Assembly: GCA_050260375.1 (NCBI GenBank)
Contig: JBLNCA010000008.1
Coordinates: 1 to 31,276 of the forward strand
DNA from: DTFZ01 sp050260375
GTDB taxonomy: Bacteria; Bacillota; Clostridia; Christensenellales; SZUA-584
Reading direction: 5' to 3'
Length of the DNA stretch: 31,276 nt
A model generated the notes under the pieces. That model worked only from the letters and a program-made list of their open reading frames with translations, made no database searches and was not told the origin of the DNA. Every line of letters begins with the position of its first letter. The stretch's first letter is position 1. The position numbers were made by a program, and so were the translations under genes. Below, piece after piece: positions 14,706 to 22,735 of the stretch.

Positions 14706-16094
14706 ATGTGGCTTTGGCACCGACGAAAAGTCGCAATGCATATTAAAATGATAGAGATTGAAAAGCGAGTTAAGCAAAACCTCATACGGCTGGGCGTCAA
14801 AGCGGGCGACAGCGTTGGAGCGGCGGTAAGCGGCGGCATGGATTCGATGGCGCTGCTTCATTGCCTTAATAATTTGCGCGCGGACATCAGCATAATACTG
14901 GTTGCGTACCACATGGAACACGGCATAAGAGGCGAAGCCTCCGCAGCCGACATGGAATTCGTAAGAGCGCAGTGCAAAGCTTTAGGCGTTGAGTGCAAGG
15001 TTATGCGCGCGGACGTGCCCGCAATCGCCAAAGCAAGCGGCGTATCCATAGAAACGGCGGCAAGGCAGGCAAGGTACGAATTTTTGGAAAGCGCGGAAGC
15101 CGACTATATAGCTACGGCGCACCATATGGACGACAACGCCGAAACGGTGCTTATGAACTTAACAAGGGGCAGCGCGCTTGCGGGGCTTTGCGGCATACCG
15201 GAAAAGCGCGGCAGGTTTTTGCGGCCCATGCTCGATATATCGAGGAAGGACATCGAGGAATACGTAAAAAGCCGCGGCATACCGTACGTGAACGACGCGA
15301 CCAACGAGGACACGGCTTATACGAGGAACTATATACGCAAGGAGATACTGCCAAAGCTTAAGCGTATTAACGAAGCGGCGGCGGCGAACATTGTAAGGAC
15401 GGCGGCGCTGCTTTCGGAGGATGAAGATGCGCTTATCTCGGCGGCAAAAAACGCGGACTGCATAGAGATAAAGGGCGAAGGCGCGTATATAGACCTTAAA
15501 AAGCTTTCGGCGCTAATGCCCGCCGTAAAAAAACGCGTAATACGCCTCGCGGCGGCGCAGGTTGGAGAGCTTGCCGACATTGAGCGCGTGCATACCGAGA
15601 GCCTTTTGGAGCTCGCCGAGAAGGCCGAATCGGGCAAGAGGATTGACCTTACGCACGGCCTTTATGCGGCTGTAGTGTACGGCAAACTGCTTGTTGGCAA
15701 AACCAAAGAAAAGCAGTATAATGAACACTTAGTTGTTTTTCGCTGCGGAAGGATTTCGTTTGCAGGTTTTGAGTTTGATTGCGGCGAATATAACGGTGAG
15801 CCCGTATACGGCGGGGGAGCGGAATACTTTGACGCCGAGGCGCTAGGTGGCGCGGTGTTCCGGTACAGGATGGAGGGGGATTATATCCATCCGCTCGGCA
15901 TGAGCGGCAAAAAGCGCCTTTCGGATTACCTCTCCGACAGGAAAGTGCCTCTTATGATGCGCGACTCGCTCGTGCTGCTCGCTAAGGGAAGCGAAGTGCT
16001 CTGGGCGGTGGGAGTAGGCGTATCCGAGACTTCAAAGCTGAAAGACGGCTCGAAAATAATAAGAATATGTTATTGGGGGAATGGGTATGCATAA
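14706..16094 (+). CDS. tilS: tRNA(Ile)-lysidine synthetase TilS
   Basis: Converts C34 of the AUA-reading tRNA(Ile) to lysidine using lysine and ATP; this is essential, and AUA codons are frequent in these genes. The PP-loop motif AAVSGGMDSMALLH lies near residue 40, followed by HHMDDNAETVLMNLTRG, a clear TilS signature. The C-terminal part contains the TilS substrate-binding and C-terminal domains (KKRLSDYLSDRKVP). Up to 462 residues. The start is uncertain: ATG 14706 has AAGGG only 3 bases away, while ATG 14748 (MIEIEKRVKQ) fits homologue starts but lacks a ribosome site. The 3' end overlaps hpt by 8 bases, and tilS-hpt-ftsH is the common Firmicutes order. Confidence 0.95.
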   Translation: MWLWHRRKVAMHIKMIEIEKRVKQNLIRLGVKAGDSVGAAVSGGMDSMALLHCLNNLRADISIILVAYHMEHGIRGEASAADMEFVRAQCKALGVECKVMRADVPAIAKASGVSIETAARQARYEFLESAEADYIATAHHMDDNAETVLMNLTRGSALAGLCGIPEKRGRFLRPMLDISRKDIEEYVKSRGIPYVNDATNEDTAYTRNYIRKEILPKLKRINEAAAANIVRTAALLSEDEDALISAAKNADCIEIKGEGAYIDLKKLSALMPAVKKRVIRLAAAQVGELADIERVHTESLLELAEKAESGKRIDLTHGLYAAVVYGKLLVGKTKEKQYNEHLVVFRCGRISFAGFEFDCGEYNGEPVYGGGAEYFDAEALGGAVFRYRMEGDYIHPLGMSGKKRLSDYLSDRKVPLMMRDSLVLLAKGSEVLWAVGVGVSETSKLKDGSKIIRICYWGNGYA

Positions 16095-16623
16095 CGACAT
16101 AGAGCGTATATTGTACACGGAAGAGCAGATAAAAGCGCGCGTTAAAGAGCTCGCGAAAGAGATAAGCCGTGATTACAGCGGAGGCAATCTGCTTACGGTG
16201 GGTATACTCAAAGGCGCTGTGGTGTTCTATTCCGATCTTGTGCGCGAGATGGACCTTGACGTAACGCTCGATTTCATGGTGCTGTCAAGCTATGGAGCCT
16301 CCTCGGTATCCACAGGCGTCGTGCGTATACAGTACGACTTGGAGCAGGATATATCCGGCAAGGACGTGCTTATAGTGGAAGACATCGTGGACTCGGGGCT
16401 TACGCTGCATTACCTTACCAAAACGCTCGCGTCGAGAAACCCGAAGTCCCTTAAAGTCTGCTGCCTGTTCGACAAGCCGAGCAGGAGGAAGATAGATTTT
16501 AAGCCCGATTACATAGGTTTCGAAGTACCCGACGTGTTTATAGTGGGTTACGGCCTCGACTATTCTGAGAAATACAGGAACCTAAAGTATATCGGCGAAT
16601 TGAAAGAGCAGATATACAAATAA
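16087..16623 (+). CDS. hpt: Hypoxanthine phosphoribosyltransferase
   Basis: A 178-residue purine salvage enzyme forming IMP (and often GMP) from the base and PRPP. The PRPP-binding motif VLIVEDIVDSGLTL is clear, and the KPSRRKIDFKPDYIGFEVPD and VGYGLDY segments are typical of Hpt. I choose ATG 16087 (MHNDIERIL) instead of ATG 16081, because GGGGGA (16075-16080) is then 6 bases upstream, and Firmicutes homologues usually begin MHNDIE. It overlaps the end of tilS by 8 bases and precedes ftsH, a long-conserved neighbourhood. Confidence 0.95.
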   Translation: MHNDIERILYTEEQIKARVKELAKEISRDYSGGNLLTVGILKGAVVFYSDLVREMDLDVTLDFMVLSSYGASSVSTGVVRIQYDLEQDISGKDVLIVEDIVDSGLTLHYLTKTLASRNPKSLKVCCLFDKPSRRKIDFKPDYIGFEVPDVFIVGYGLDYSEKYRNLKYIGELKEQIYK

Positions 16624-16677
16624 AGCGATAATTCCGTTTATAGGCCGCGCGCTTAAAGCCGCGGCTAGGGGCGTAAA

Positions 16678-16706
16678 TTGAAAAGTATGTGCTGATATGA
16701 TACAAT
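16678..16706 (+). promoter_or_regulatory. Promoter for ftsH
   Basis: TTGAAA (16678-16683), 17-base spacer, TACAAT (16701-16706). The start point would be near 16713, so the leader contains little more than the ribosome site AAGGAGG (16716-16722). Confidence 0.6.
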
Positions 16707-16730
16707 CAAATCATTAAGGAGGATGACAGT

Positions 16731-18632
16731 TTGAAAAGGTCGGCAAGAGGACCGCTGATATATTTAATAGGATTCGCACTTATATTGCTGCTGATAACGT
16801 GGCTCAACGGAGGCACGCCCACCGATAAGCGCGATATTTCATACCCTGATTTTCTGCAGTACGTAAAGGACGGCAAGATATATAAGGCAGAGGTGGTCGA
16901 GCACGATCTGTACGCGCTGCAAGTCAACACCGAGCGCGACGAGACTGCGTTCCCGGGTGAATACGACTTCCATACATATATTCCGGACCAGGAAACGTTC
17001 GACCGCGACATGATGGCTATAACGGGAGCGAAGAACACGACGGAATACGGCTTCCCTATAAAGTACGCGCCCGTGCCGCAGATGTCGTTTTTGGAGTCGC
17101 TGCTGCCTTATCTGATACCTATGGTGCTGCTTGTGCTAGCGTTTTACTTCATAATGCGCCAGCAGCAGGGGGCGGGCAACAAGGCGTTGTCGTTCGGCAA
17201 GTCGAGAGCGCGCATGCAGGTGGGCGGCAAAAACCAGAAGACGTTTGCGGACGTTGCGGGAGCGGACGAGGAAAAAGAGGAGCTCGCGGAAATAGTCGAG
17301 TTCTTAAAGAACCCCAAAAGGTTTATGGAACTGGGCGCGCGCATACCTAAAGGCGTGCTGCTCGTGGGGCCTCCGGGAGGCGGCAAGACGCTGCTTGCCA
17401 AGGCTGTCGCGGGCGAGGCGGGCGTTCCGTTCTTCTCGATAAGCGGCTCGGACTTTGTGGAGATGTTTGTGGGCGTAGGCGCTTCGCGCGTAAGGGACAT
17501 GTTTGAAAACGCGAAGAAAAATTCACCGTGCATACTGTTTATAGACGAGATAGACGCCGTAGGCCGACAGAGGGGCAGCGGACTTGGCGGCGGCCACGAC
17601 GAACGCGAGCAGACGTTAAACCAGCTGCTTGTGGAGATGGACGGCTTTCAGGTAAACGAAGGCATAATAATACTCGCGGCGACGAACAGGAAGGACATAC
17701 TCGACCCGGCGCTGCTCCGTCCCGGCAGGTTTGACCGCCAGATAGTAGTCAACTACCCCGACATAAAGGGCAGGGAAGAGATATTGAAAGTCCACGCCAG
17801 GGGCAAGCCACTTGCGGAAGACGTCGACTTAAAAGTGCTCGCAAAGCGCACGCCCGGGTTTACAGGCGCCGACTTGGAGAACGTGCTCAACGAGGCGGCT
17901 ATACTCGCAGCGCGCGCCAAGAAGCAGAAAATTACGATGATAGAGATTGAAGAGGCTATAACAAGGGTATTAATAGGCCCCGAGAAGAAGTCGAGGGTAA
18001 TCACCGAAAAGGATAAGCGCGAGACGGCTTACCACGAGGTGGGGCACGCTATTGTGGCAAAGTCTCTGCCCGAGTGCGACCCGGTGCACGAGGTCTCTAT
18101 AATACCGCGCGGCATGGCGGCGGGCTATACGATGACGCTACCCGATAACGACCTGCAGCACGTATTCAAGAGCAAGCTCAAAGCGGAGCTTTCGATGCTG
18201 CTGGGCGGACGCGCCGCGGAAGAGCTCGTTTTGGGCGACGTAAGCACGGGCGCGATGAACGACCTGCAGCGGGCTTCGGAGACTGCGAAGAACATGGTTG
18301 TAAAGTTCGGCATGAGCGAAGAGATAGGTCCGCTGTTTTTGGGCGAAAACCAGGAGCTGTTCCTTGGCAAAGAGATAGGGCATATGAAGTCGTATTCCGA
18401 AGAGCTTGCCGAAAAGGTGGACAGGGAGATAAAGAAGCTTTTGGATAGCGCGTACGCCAAGGCAAAGGAAATACTCAAGTCGAAGATGGATTTGATGCAC
18501 AAGGTGGCTCAGGTGCTAATTGAGCGTGAGAAGATAGACGGCGACGAGTTCAACATACTCTGGGAAGGCGGAGACCTGCCGCCGTTAACGACCGGGACTA
18601 ACGAGCCGACTATAGAGCCGGCGCAGGCGTAA
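16731..18632 (+). CDS. ftsH: ATP-dependent zinc metalloprotease FtsH
   Basis: A 633-residue membrane-anchored AAA+ protease for quality control and regulated proteolysis. Two transmembrane helices (about 8-25 and 123-140) flank an extracytoplasmic domain. The AAA module has Walker A GPPGGGKT (213-220; most homologues have T at the fifth position, here G), Walker B CILFIDEID, and the second region of homology ATNRKDILDPALLRPGRFDR. The zinc site is H435-E-V-G-H439, with the downstream Asp ligand in GAMNDLQRA. The start is TTG 16731, supported by AAGGAGG at 8 bases. It has its own promoter and a strong terminator, and follows hpt as in many Firmicutes. Confidence 0.97.
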   Translation: MKRSARGPLIYLIGFALILLLITWLNGGTPTDKRDISYPDFLQYVKDGKIYKAEVVEHDLYALQVNTERDETAFPGEYDFHTYIPDQETFDRDMMAITGAKNTTEYGFPIKYAPVPQMSFLESLLPYLIPMVLLVLAFYFIMRQQQGAGNKALSFGKSRARMQVGGKNQKTFADVAGADEEKEELAEIVEFLKNPKRFMELGARIPKGVLLVGPPGGGKTLLAKAVAGEAGVPFFSISGSDFVEMFVGVGASRVRDMFENAKKNSPCILFIDEIDAVGRQRGSGLGGGHDEREQTLNQLLVEMDGFQVNEGIIILAATNRKDILDPALLRPGRFDRQIVVNYPDIKGREEILKVHARGKPLAEDVDLKVLAKRTPGFTGADLENVLNEAAILAARAKKQKITMIEIEEAITRVLIGPEKKSRVITEKDKRETAYHEVGHAIVAKSLPECDPVHEVSIIPRGMAAGYTMTLPDNDLQHVFKSKLKAELSMLLGGRAAEELVLGDVSTGAMNDLQRASETAKNMVVKFGMSEEIGPLFLGENQELFLGKEIGHMKSYSEELAEKVDREIKKLLDSAYAKAKEILKSKMDLMHKVAQVLIEREKIDGDEFNILWEGGDLPPLTTGTNEPTIEPAQA

Positions 18633-18643
18633 CAAAAGAAATC

Positions 18644-18672
18644 AAGGGAAGGTAAGAGCCTTCCCTTTTTTT
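18644..18672 (+). terminator. Terminator after ftsH
   Basis: AAGGGAAGG (18644-18652) and CCTTCCCTT (18659-18667) pair perfectly around TAAGAG, followed by a T run. Confidence 0.9.
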
Positions 18673-18675
18673 ATT

Positions 18676-18714
18676 TGATCCCCAAAAAGTCGTGAGGTTT
18701 TTTGGGGTGTAAAT
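18676..18714 (+). repeat. Dispersed hairpin repeat, copy C
   Basis: Arms CCCCAAAAAG (18680-18689) and TTTTTTGGGG (18698-18707) surround loop TCGTGAGG, and GTGTAAAT follows. The 5' TACGGGGT part is largely missing in this copy. Confidence 0.75.
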
Positions 18715-18726
18715 ATCGTAAGATTA

Positions 18727-18847
18727 AAGATTCTTCGCTTGCGCTCAGAATGACAAAAGTATCTATCACCGCAAAACAGGCTTTTATTGACGAAAGTTCA
18801 TGTGTCATTCTGAGGACCGAAGGGACGAAGAATCTTAGCCTGTTTTG
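18727..18847. repeat. Inverted-repeat element (MITE-like)
   Basis: The left arm (18727-18755) starts AAGATTCTTCG and ends CTCAGAATGACA. The right arm (18803-18836) is its reverse complement at both ends, with a different middle (about 6 versus 11 bases). A second inverted pair, CAAAACAGGCT (18772-18782) and AGCCTGTTTTG (18837-18847), encloses the right arm. Sequences of this type (TTCTTCG next to TCAGAATGACA) are, from memory, common dispersed repeats in many bacterial genomes. No protein is encoded. Confidence 0.7.
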
Positions 18848-18941
18848 GTTGATAATATACCGTGAGGCTGTCCAGCAAGAGCCCTTTTTGGAGGTTTAAG
18901 AAGAGCCGGATTACAAACCACGCATATTAAGCATGCATATT

Positions 18942-18970
18942 TTGACAAAAGAAGCAGTAAATGTTATCAT
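18942..18970 (+). promoter_or_regulatory. Strong orphan promoter
   Basis: TTGACA (18942-18947), 17-base spacer, TATCAT (18965-18970). The expected start is near 18977. No plus-strand gene follows for about 800 bases. Confidence 0.6.
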
Positions 18971-18976
18971 GTATAG

Positions 18977-19112
18977 AAATACCGAATAACGAGGTTGCAC
19001 ATGAGCCTGAAACGGCTCATTGGCTGCTGAGTTATCCCGCATATAAAGCGGTACCCCAAAGAAACGCGTTCTTTTGTGGAAACCTTCAGTAACGCGCTGT
19101 ATTGCGCTCTTG
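18977..19112 (+). ncRNA. Candidate structured small RNA
   Basis: Directly downstream of a good promoter lie three stem-loops: ATGAGCC/GGCTCAT with a 6-base loop (about 19001-19020), CCGC/GCGG, and AAAGAA/TTCTTT. Long-range pairings GAGGTT/AACCTT and ATAAC/GTTAT could close the structure. No reading frame follows on this strand. It does not match riboswitch, 6S, SRP, RNase P or tmRNA core sequences that I can recall. The 3' end is unclear because no T-run terminator is seen. This is a prediction from promoter plus folding only. Confidence 0.35.
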
Positions 19113-19124
19113 TGTATAATATGT

Positions 19125-19322
19125 TTATAATGCCACCACATTTACCGCCTGATTGCCTTTTGGGCCTTTCTCTATATCAAACTGTACGCTTTGCCCTTCA
19201 TCGAGCGATTTGAAGCCCTGCGACTTTATGGCAGAAAAATGCACAAACACATCTTCGCCGTTTTCCGCTTCTATAAAGCCGAAGCCTTTTTCCGCACTAA
19301 ACCACTTTACTCTTCCGTTCAT
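19125..19322 (-). CDS. Cold shock protein (CspA family)
   Basis: A 65-residue single-stranded nucleic-acid-binding protein of the cold shock domain family, acting as an RNA chaperone. RNP1 (KGFGFIE) and RNP2 (VFVHFSAI) are both intact, and the ending GPKGNQAVNVVAL is typical. I use the ATG at 19322 (MNGRVKWF) rather than the in-frame ATG five codons upstream, because GGAGG (19331-19335) lies 8 bases before it and the extra residues are that ribosome site translated. It is a single-gene unit on the minus strand. A long cold-shock type leader is possible upstream, but I could not define its promoter. Confidence 0.95.
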   Translation of the reverse strand: MNGRVKWFSAEKGFGFIEAENGEDVFVHFSAIKSQGFKSLDEGQSVQFDIEKGPKGNQAVNVVAL

Positions 19323-19425
19323 CAAGAATACCTCCATGATATTATTATCTTATCCATAGCGAAAAGTTATCCGTAATAAAATTTGCGTATTTATGCAATA
19401 TCTTTTGTTATTTTAAAATCGGTTC

Positions 19426-19480
19426 ATAATATGCCAAAAAGCCCCTGCATTTCTGCAAAGGCTTTTTCGGCATATATTAT
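19426..19480. repeat. Long hairpin upstream of the cold shock gene
   Basis: A near-perfect stem of about 18 bp (left arm from ATAATATGCC to AAAAGCC, right arm from GGCTTTTTC to ATATTAT) has small bulges and an inner TGCA-TTTC-TGCA. It resembles a bidirectional terminator. With copy D of the dispersed repeat it fills most of the gene-free 19.34-19.77 kb stretch, in which I see no coding sequence. Confidence 0.55.
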
Positions 19481-19500
19481 TGGTGGTGGTGCTATTTTTA

Positions 19501-19544
19501 TACGGAGCTCCCAGCAAGTCATGAGGCTTGGTGGGGTATAAATT
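19501..19544 (+). repeat. Dispersed hairpin repeat, copy D
   Basis: TACGGAGCT, then arms CCCAGCAAG (19510-19518) and CTTGGTGGG (19527-19535) around loop TCATGAGG, then GTATAAAT. One mismatched pair lies in the stem. Confidence 0.7.
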
Positions 19545-19774
19545 AGCTCGTTTTATGTTTATTGGCGTTATTGAGCTTTCCCTGTCTTCAACCGTATTAT
19601 ACATCAATAAGCGTACTTTGTCAAACATTTGTAATAAATTCTTAACGAATTTTTTTTATATGTAATGGATTGGTTATGTTTGGGCCACTTTAACGCGTAA
19701 AATGTGTGGTATTATTGATTAACGCACCACTTTTGGGTTAAAAAATAATATAAGTCAAGGTTTTAAGGTAGCAG

Positions 19775-20617
19775 GTGGAGATGAATTTAGCGTCGCCCAA
19801 AACCGTAAAAGAGCTGCTCGAAAAATATTCCCTTGCGCCTCTTAAAAGGTACGGGCAAAATTTTTTAATAGACGGCAACATAGCCGACAAGATTGCCAAA
19901 GCCGCCGTTCCAAAAGGAGCGTTCGCGCTTGAGATAGGCCCAGGGCTTGGCGCGCTTACGCAAAGGCTGCTTGAGCGCTGCAGCATGGTCGCCGCCTATG
20001 AGATAGACTCGGGACTGGTGCGTTCTCTAAATGAGACGTTTGAAGGCGAAACTAATTTTAAGCTGTTCCACGAGGACTTTTTAAAAGCGGATATACAAAA
20101 CGAAATAAAGCAGCTTACGACCGGAGAGATTTACGTCGCGGCGAACCTGCCGTATTACATAACGACGGACTGCGTAATGAAGCTCATATGCTCCGGGCTC
20201 GGCATAAAGGCGATAACTCTGATGGTGCAGACAGAGTTTGCCGAGAAGATGCTTGCCCCTCCCGGCAGCGCGCAATACGGCATGCTGAGCGCTATTGTTG
20301 AATATTTTGCTTCGGTGGAAGCTCTGTTCGACGTCGCCCCTTCATGTTTTTACCCCAAGCCTCACGTAAGCTCGTCCGTTGTGCGCCTTGAAATGAAGGA
20401 AGTTGATTTTGAATATGCAAAAAAGTACATGCTTGTTTTAAAGAGCCTATACTCTGCAAGGAGGAAGACGGTTAAAAGCAACTTGAGGCGCGCGCTGGGG
20501 CTTACCGCCGAGCAAGCGGAAACTGTGCTAAAAAGCGCCGAAATAGACGATAACGCAAGGGCGGAGACGTTAAGCGCCGCCGACGTGCAAAGAATAGTAA
20601 AAAGCTGCAACTTATAA
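19775..20617 (+). CDS. rsmA: 16S rRNA dimethyladenosine methyltransferase RsmA (KsgA)
   Basis: A 280-residue SAM-dependent methyltransferase dimethylating A1518 and A1519 in helix 45 of 16S rRNA, a late step of 30S assembly. Motifs are RYGQNFLID at the N-terminus, the SAM-binding EIGPGLGALTQ, and the catalytic NLPYYI. The C-terminal helical domain (LYSARRKTVKSNLRRAL) is also family-like. The start is either GTG 19775 (AAGG at 6-base spacing) or ATG 19781, two codons on; the first has the better ribosome site spacing. It stands alone with no terminator visible, followed by the pckG promoter. Confidence 0.95.
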   Translation: MEMNLASPKTVKELLEKYSLAPLKRYGQNFLIDGNIADKIAKAAVPKGAFALEIGPGLGALTQRLLERCSMVAAYEIDSGLVRSLNETFEGETNFKLFHEDFLKADIQNEIKQLTTGEIYVAANLPYYITTDCVMKLICSGLGIKAITLMVQTEFAEKMLAPPGSAQYGMLSAIVEYFASVEALFDVAPSCFYPKPHVSSSVVRLEMKEVDFEYAKKYMLVLKSLYSARRKTVKSNLRRALGLTAEQAETVLKSAEIDDNARAETLSAADVQRIVKSCNL

Positions 20618-20642
20618 AAAAATAAATTTTGCAAGTTTATGA

Positions 20643-20671
20643 TTGCATACCGTCATCAGATGTATTATAAT
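20643..20671 (+). promoter_or_regulatory. Promoter for pckG
   Basis: TTGCAT (20643-20648), 17-base spacer, TATAAT (20666-20671). Transcription from about 20678 gives a 109-base leader that contains copy E of the hairpin repeat. Confidence 0.7.
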
Positions 20672-20713
20672 GCTGACATGGATTAATAGTTTGTGAGAAA
20701 ATACACAAACTTA

Positions 20714-20762
20714 TATTTACGGGGTCCCCGGCAAGACGTGAGTCTTGATGGGGTATGAAATT
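20714..20762 (+). repeat. Dispersed hairpin repeat, copy E, in the pckG leader
   Basis: ATTTACGGGGT, then arms CCCCGGCAAG (20726-20735) and CTTGATGGGG (20744-20753) around loop ACGTGAGT, then TATGAAAT. This copy is transcribed as part of the 5' leader of pckG and ends about 25 bases before the start codon. Confidence 0.75.
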
Positions 20763-20786
20763 TAATGGGCCAAGCGAGGAGTATTT

Positions 20787-22577
20787 ATGACTACAAACAA
20801 AAAATTAACTGCATGGGTAGAAGAAGTAGCAAAGCTTTGCCGTCCGGACAACATATACTGGTGCGACGGTTCGCAGGAGGAATATGACCGCCTTATCGAC
20901 GAGATGGTAAAGAGCGGCATGGCTACGCGCCTTAATCCAGAAAAAAAGCCGGGATGCGTGCTGTTTCGCAGCCACCCGTCCGACGTGGCGCGCGTGGAGG
21001 ACAGGACGTTCATAGCCTCCAAAACGAAAGACGAGGCGGGTCCGACTAACAACTGGGTAGATCCTCAAGAACTTAAAAAGACAATGAGCGGGCTTTATGA
21101 CGGATGCATGAAGGGAAGGACGATGTATGTCATACCGTTTTCTATGGGCCCAATAGGCTCGCTGATATCGAAGATAGGCGTAGAGATAACGGACAGCCCG
21201 TACGTCGTATGCAACATGCGCATAATGACTAGGATGGGCACTAAAGTGCTCGAAGCGCTGGGCGACGGCGAATTCGTGCCCTGCCTGCACTCCGTGGGCG
21301 CTCCGCTAAAGGAAGGCGAGAAAGATGCCTCGTGGCCGTGCGCTCCTATGGATAAAAAGTACATCAGCCATTTCCCGGAGGAAAGGCTTATATGGTCGTA
21401 CGGCTCGGGCTACGGCGGCAACGCGCTTTTGGGCAAAAAGTGCTTCGCGCTGCGCATAGCGTCCGTACAGGCAAGAGACGAAGGCTGGATGGCCGAGCAC
21501 ATGCTGATATTGAAACTTACAAGCCCGAAAGGCAAAGTTAAGTATATAACCGGCGCTTTCCCGAGCGCGTGCGGCAAGACTAACCTTGCTATGCTTATAC
21601 CTACGATACCCGGCTGGAAGGTCGAGACCATAGGCGACGATATAGCGTGGATGAAGTTCGGCAAGGACGGAAGGCTTTACGCGATAAACCCGGAATACGG
21701 CTTCTTCGGCGTAGCGCCCGGAACGTCTATGCAGTCGAACTCCAACGCGATGCGCAGCTGCGAGAAGAACACTATATTCACAAACGTCGCGCTTAAGGAC
21801 GACGGCGACATATGGTGGGAAGGCATAGGCGAAGACGCTCCCTCTCACCTGATTGACTGGAAAGGCAACGACTGGGCGCCGGGAGCGGACCACCAGGCGG
21901 CGCATCCAAATGCGAGATTTACGGCGCCTGCGGGGCAATGTCCAGTAATAGCGCCCGAGTGGGAAGACCCGAACGGCGTTCCTATTTCCGCTATACTGAT
22001 TGGCGGCAGGCGGCCCAGCACGGTGCCGCTCGTGCACCAGAGCTTTGACTGGAAGCACGGCGTGTTCTTGGGCTCTATTATGGGCAGCGAGATAACCGCC
22101 GCGACGATCTCCTCCAACATAGGGCAGGTAAGGCGCGACCCGTTCGCTATGCTGCCGTTCATGGGGTACAACGTATGCGATTATCTGCAGCATTGGCTCG
22201 ACATAGGCGAAGCAACGAGCGAGGATAAGCTTCCTAAGATATTCTATGTCAACTGGTTCCGCAAGGATAAGAACGGCAAGTGGCTCTGGCCGGGCTTCGG
22301 CGAGAACAGCCGCGTGCTGAAGTGGATATTCGAACGCTGCGACGGCGAAGGCAAGGCGGTAAAGACCGCTATCGGCTACATGCCCACGCCCGACGCCATA
22401 GACACGCAGGGCCTTGACGTAAGCAAAGAGGACATGGAGGAGCTGCTCAAGGTAGAAAAAGCCGACTGGCAAAAGGAAGTCGCCTCTATAAAAGAGCATT
22501 ATGCCAAATACGGCAGGATGCCGGAGGAGCTTAATAACCAGCTCAAAGCGCTGGAAGAGAGAGTAAACAGCCTGTAA
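20787..22577 (+). CDS. pckG: Phosphoenolpyruvate carboxykinase, GTP-dependent
   Basis: A 596-residue enzyme interconverting oxaloacetate and PEP with GTP/GDP. The class is clear from the P-loop GAFPSACGKTNLAML with the hyper-reactive Cys262, plus GRRPSTVPLV, the metal-binding FSMGPIGS region, and the C-terminal VNWFRKDKNGKWLWPGFGEN. The ATP-dependent PckA family lacks the SACGKTN cysteine. In a fermentative anaerobe it may run toward oxaloacetate, fixing CO2 for succinate or aspartate, though direction cannot be read from sequence. CGAGGAG precedes the ATG. It is monocistronic with a good terminator. Confidence 0.97.
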   Translation: MTTNKKLTAWVEEVAKLCRPDNIYWCDGSQEEYDRLIDEMVKSGMATRLNPEKKPGCVLFRSHPSDVARVEDRTFIASKTKDEAGPTNNWVDPQELKKTMSGLYDGCMKGRTMYVIPFSMGPIGSLISKIGVEITDSPYVVCNMRIMTRMGTKVLEALGDGEFVPCLHSVGAPLKEGEKDASWPCAPMDKKYISHFPEERLIWSYGSGYGGNALLGKKCFALRIASVQARDEGWMAEHMLILKLTSPKGKVKYITGAFPSACGKTNLAMLIPTIPGWKVETIGDDIAWMKFGKDGRLYAINPEYGFFGVAPGTSMQSNSNAMRSCEKNTIFTNVALKDDGDIWWEGIGEDAPSHLIDWKGNDWAPGADHQAAHPNARFTAPAGQCPVIAPEWEDPNGVPISAILIGGRRPSTVPLVHQSFDWKHGVFLGSIMGSEITAATISSNIGQVRRDPFAMLPFMGYNVCDYLQHWLDIGEATSEDKLPKIFYVNWFRKDKNGKWLWPGFGENSRVLKWIFERCDGEGKAVKTAIGYMPTPDAIDTQGLDVSKEDMEELLKVEKADWQKEVASIKEHYAKYGRMPEELNNQLKALEERVNSL

Positions 22578-22596
22578 AAAGGATTTACACATACGC

Positions 22597-22627
22597 AAAG
22601 GCAGCGGCTTTAAACGCCGCTGCTTTT
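22597..22627 (+). terminator. Terminator after pckG
   Basis: GCAGCGGC (22601-22608) and GCCGCTGC (22616-22623) pair perfectly around a 7-base loop, with AAAG upstream and a T run downstream. Confidence 0.88.
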
Positions 22628-22628
22628 G

Positions 22629-22673
22629 TTTACACCCCAACAAGCCTACGCCTTGTTGGGGACCCCGTATTTA
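22629..22673 (-). repeat. Dispersed hairpin repeat, copy F (inverted)
   Basis: Arms CCCCAACAAG (22635-22644) and CTTGTTGGGG (22652-22661) pair perfectly around 7 bases. Orientation is judged by GACCCCGTA on the right, the reverse complement of the TACGGGGTC that precedes other copies. It directly follows the pckG terminator. Confidence 0.75.
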
Positions 22674-22735
22674 CACCCTGCTTGCGCTGCGCGCGGCCAG
22701 CAGGGCGTTTGTGTACGTTTCTCATAACCTTGCGT

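Noticed and set aside
13804..14736. A 310-codon minus-strand frame opposite mnmG
   Set aside because: Shadow frame of a conserved gene with biased composition and no start signals.
18702..18899. A 65-codon plus-strand frame
   Set aside because: It is built from the hairpin repeat and the inverted-repeat element. No ribosome site or protein-like pattern.
19030..19075. GGGGTACCGC followed by GCGG on the minus strand, resembling part of a T-box antiterminator
   Set aside because: The T-box GGGUGGNACCGCG core is not matched, no stem I or specifier loop is seen, and no synthetase or amino acid gene follows.
19413..19628. A 71-codon minus-strand frame
   Set aside because: It covers the long hairpin and copy D of the repeat. 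Composition is not protein-like.
21306..22643. A 445-codon open frame on the minus strand
   Set aside because: It is the antisense shadow of pckG, whose protein motifs are complete. The antisense protein is Arg/Tyr/Val-rich without recognisable domains or a ribosome site.
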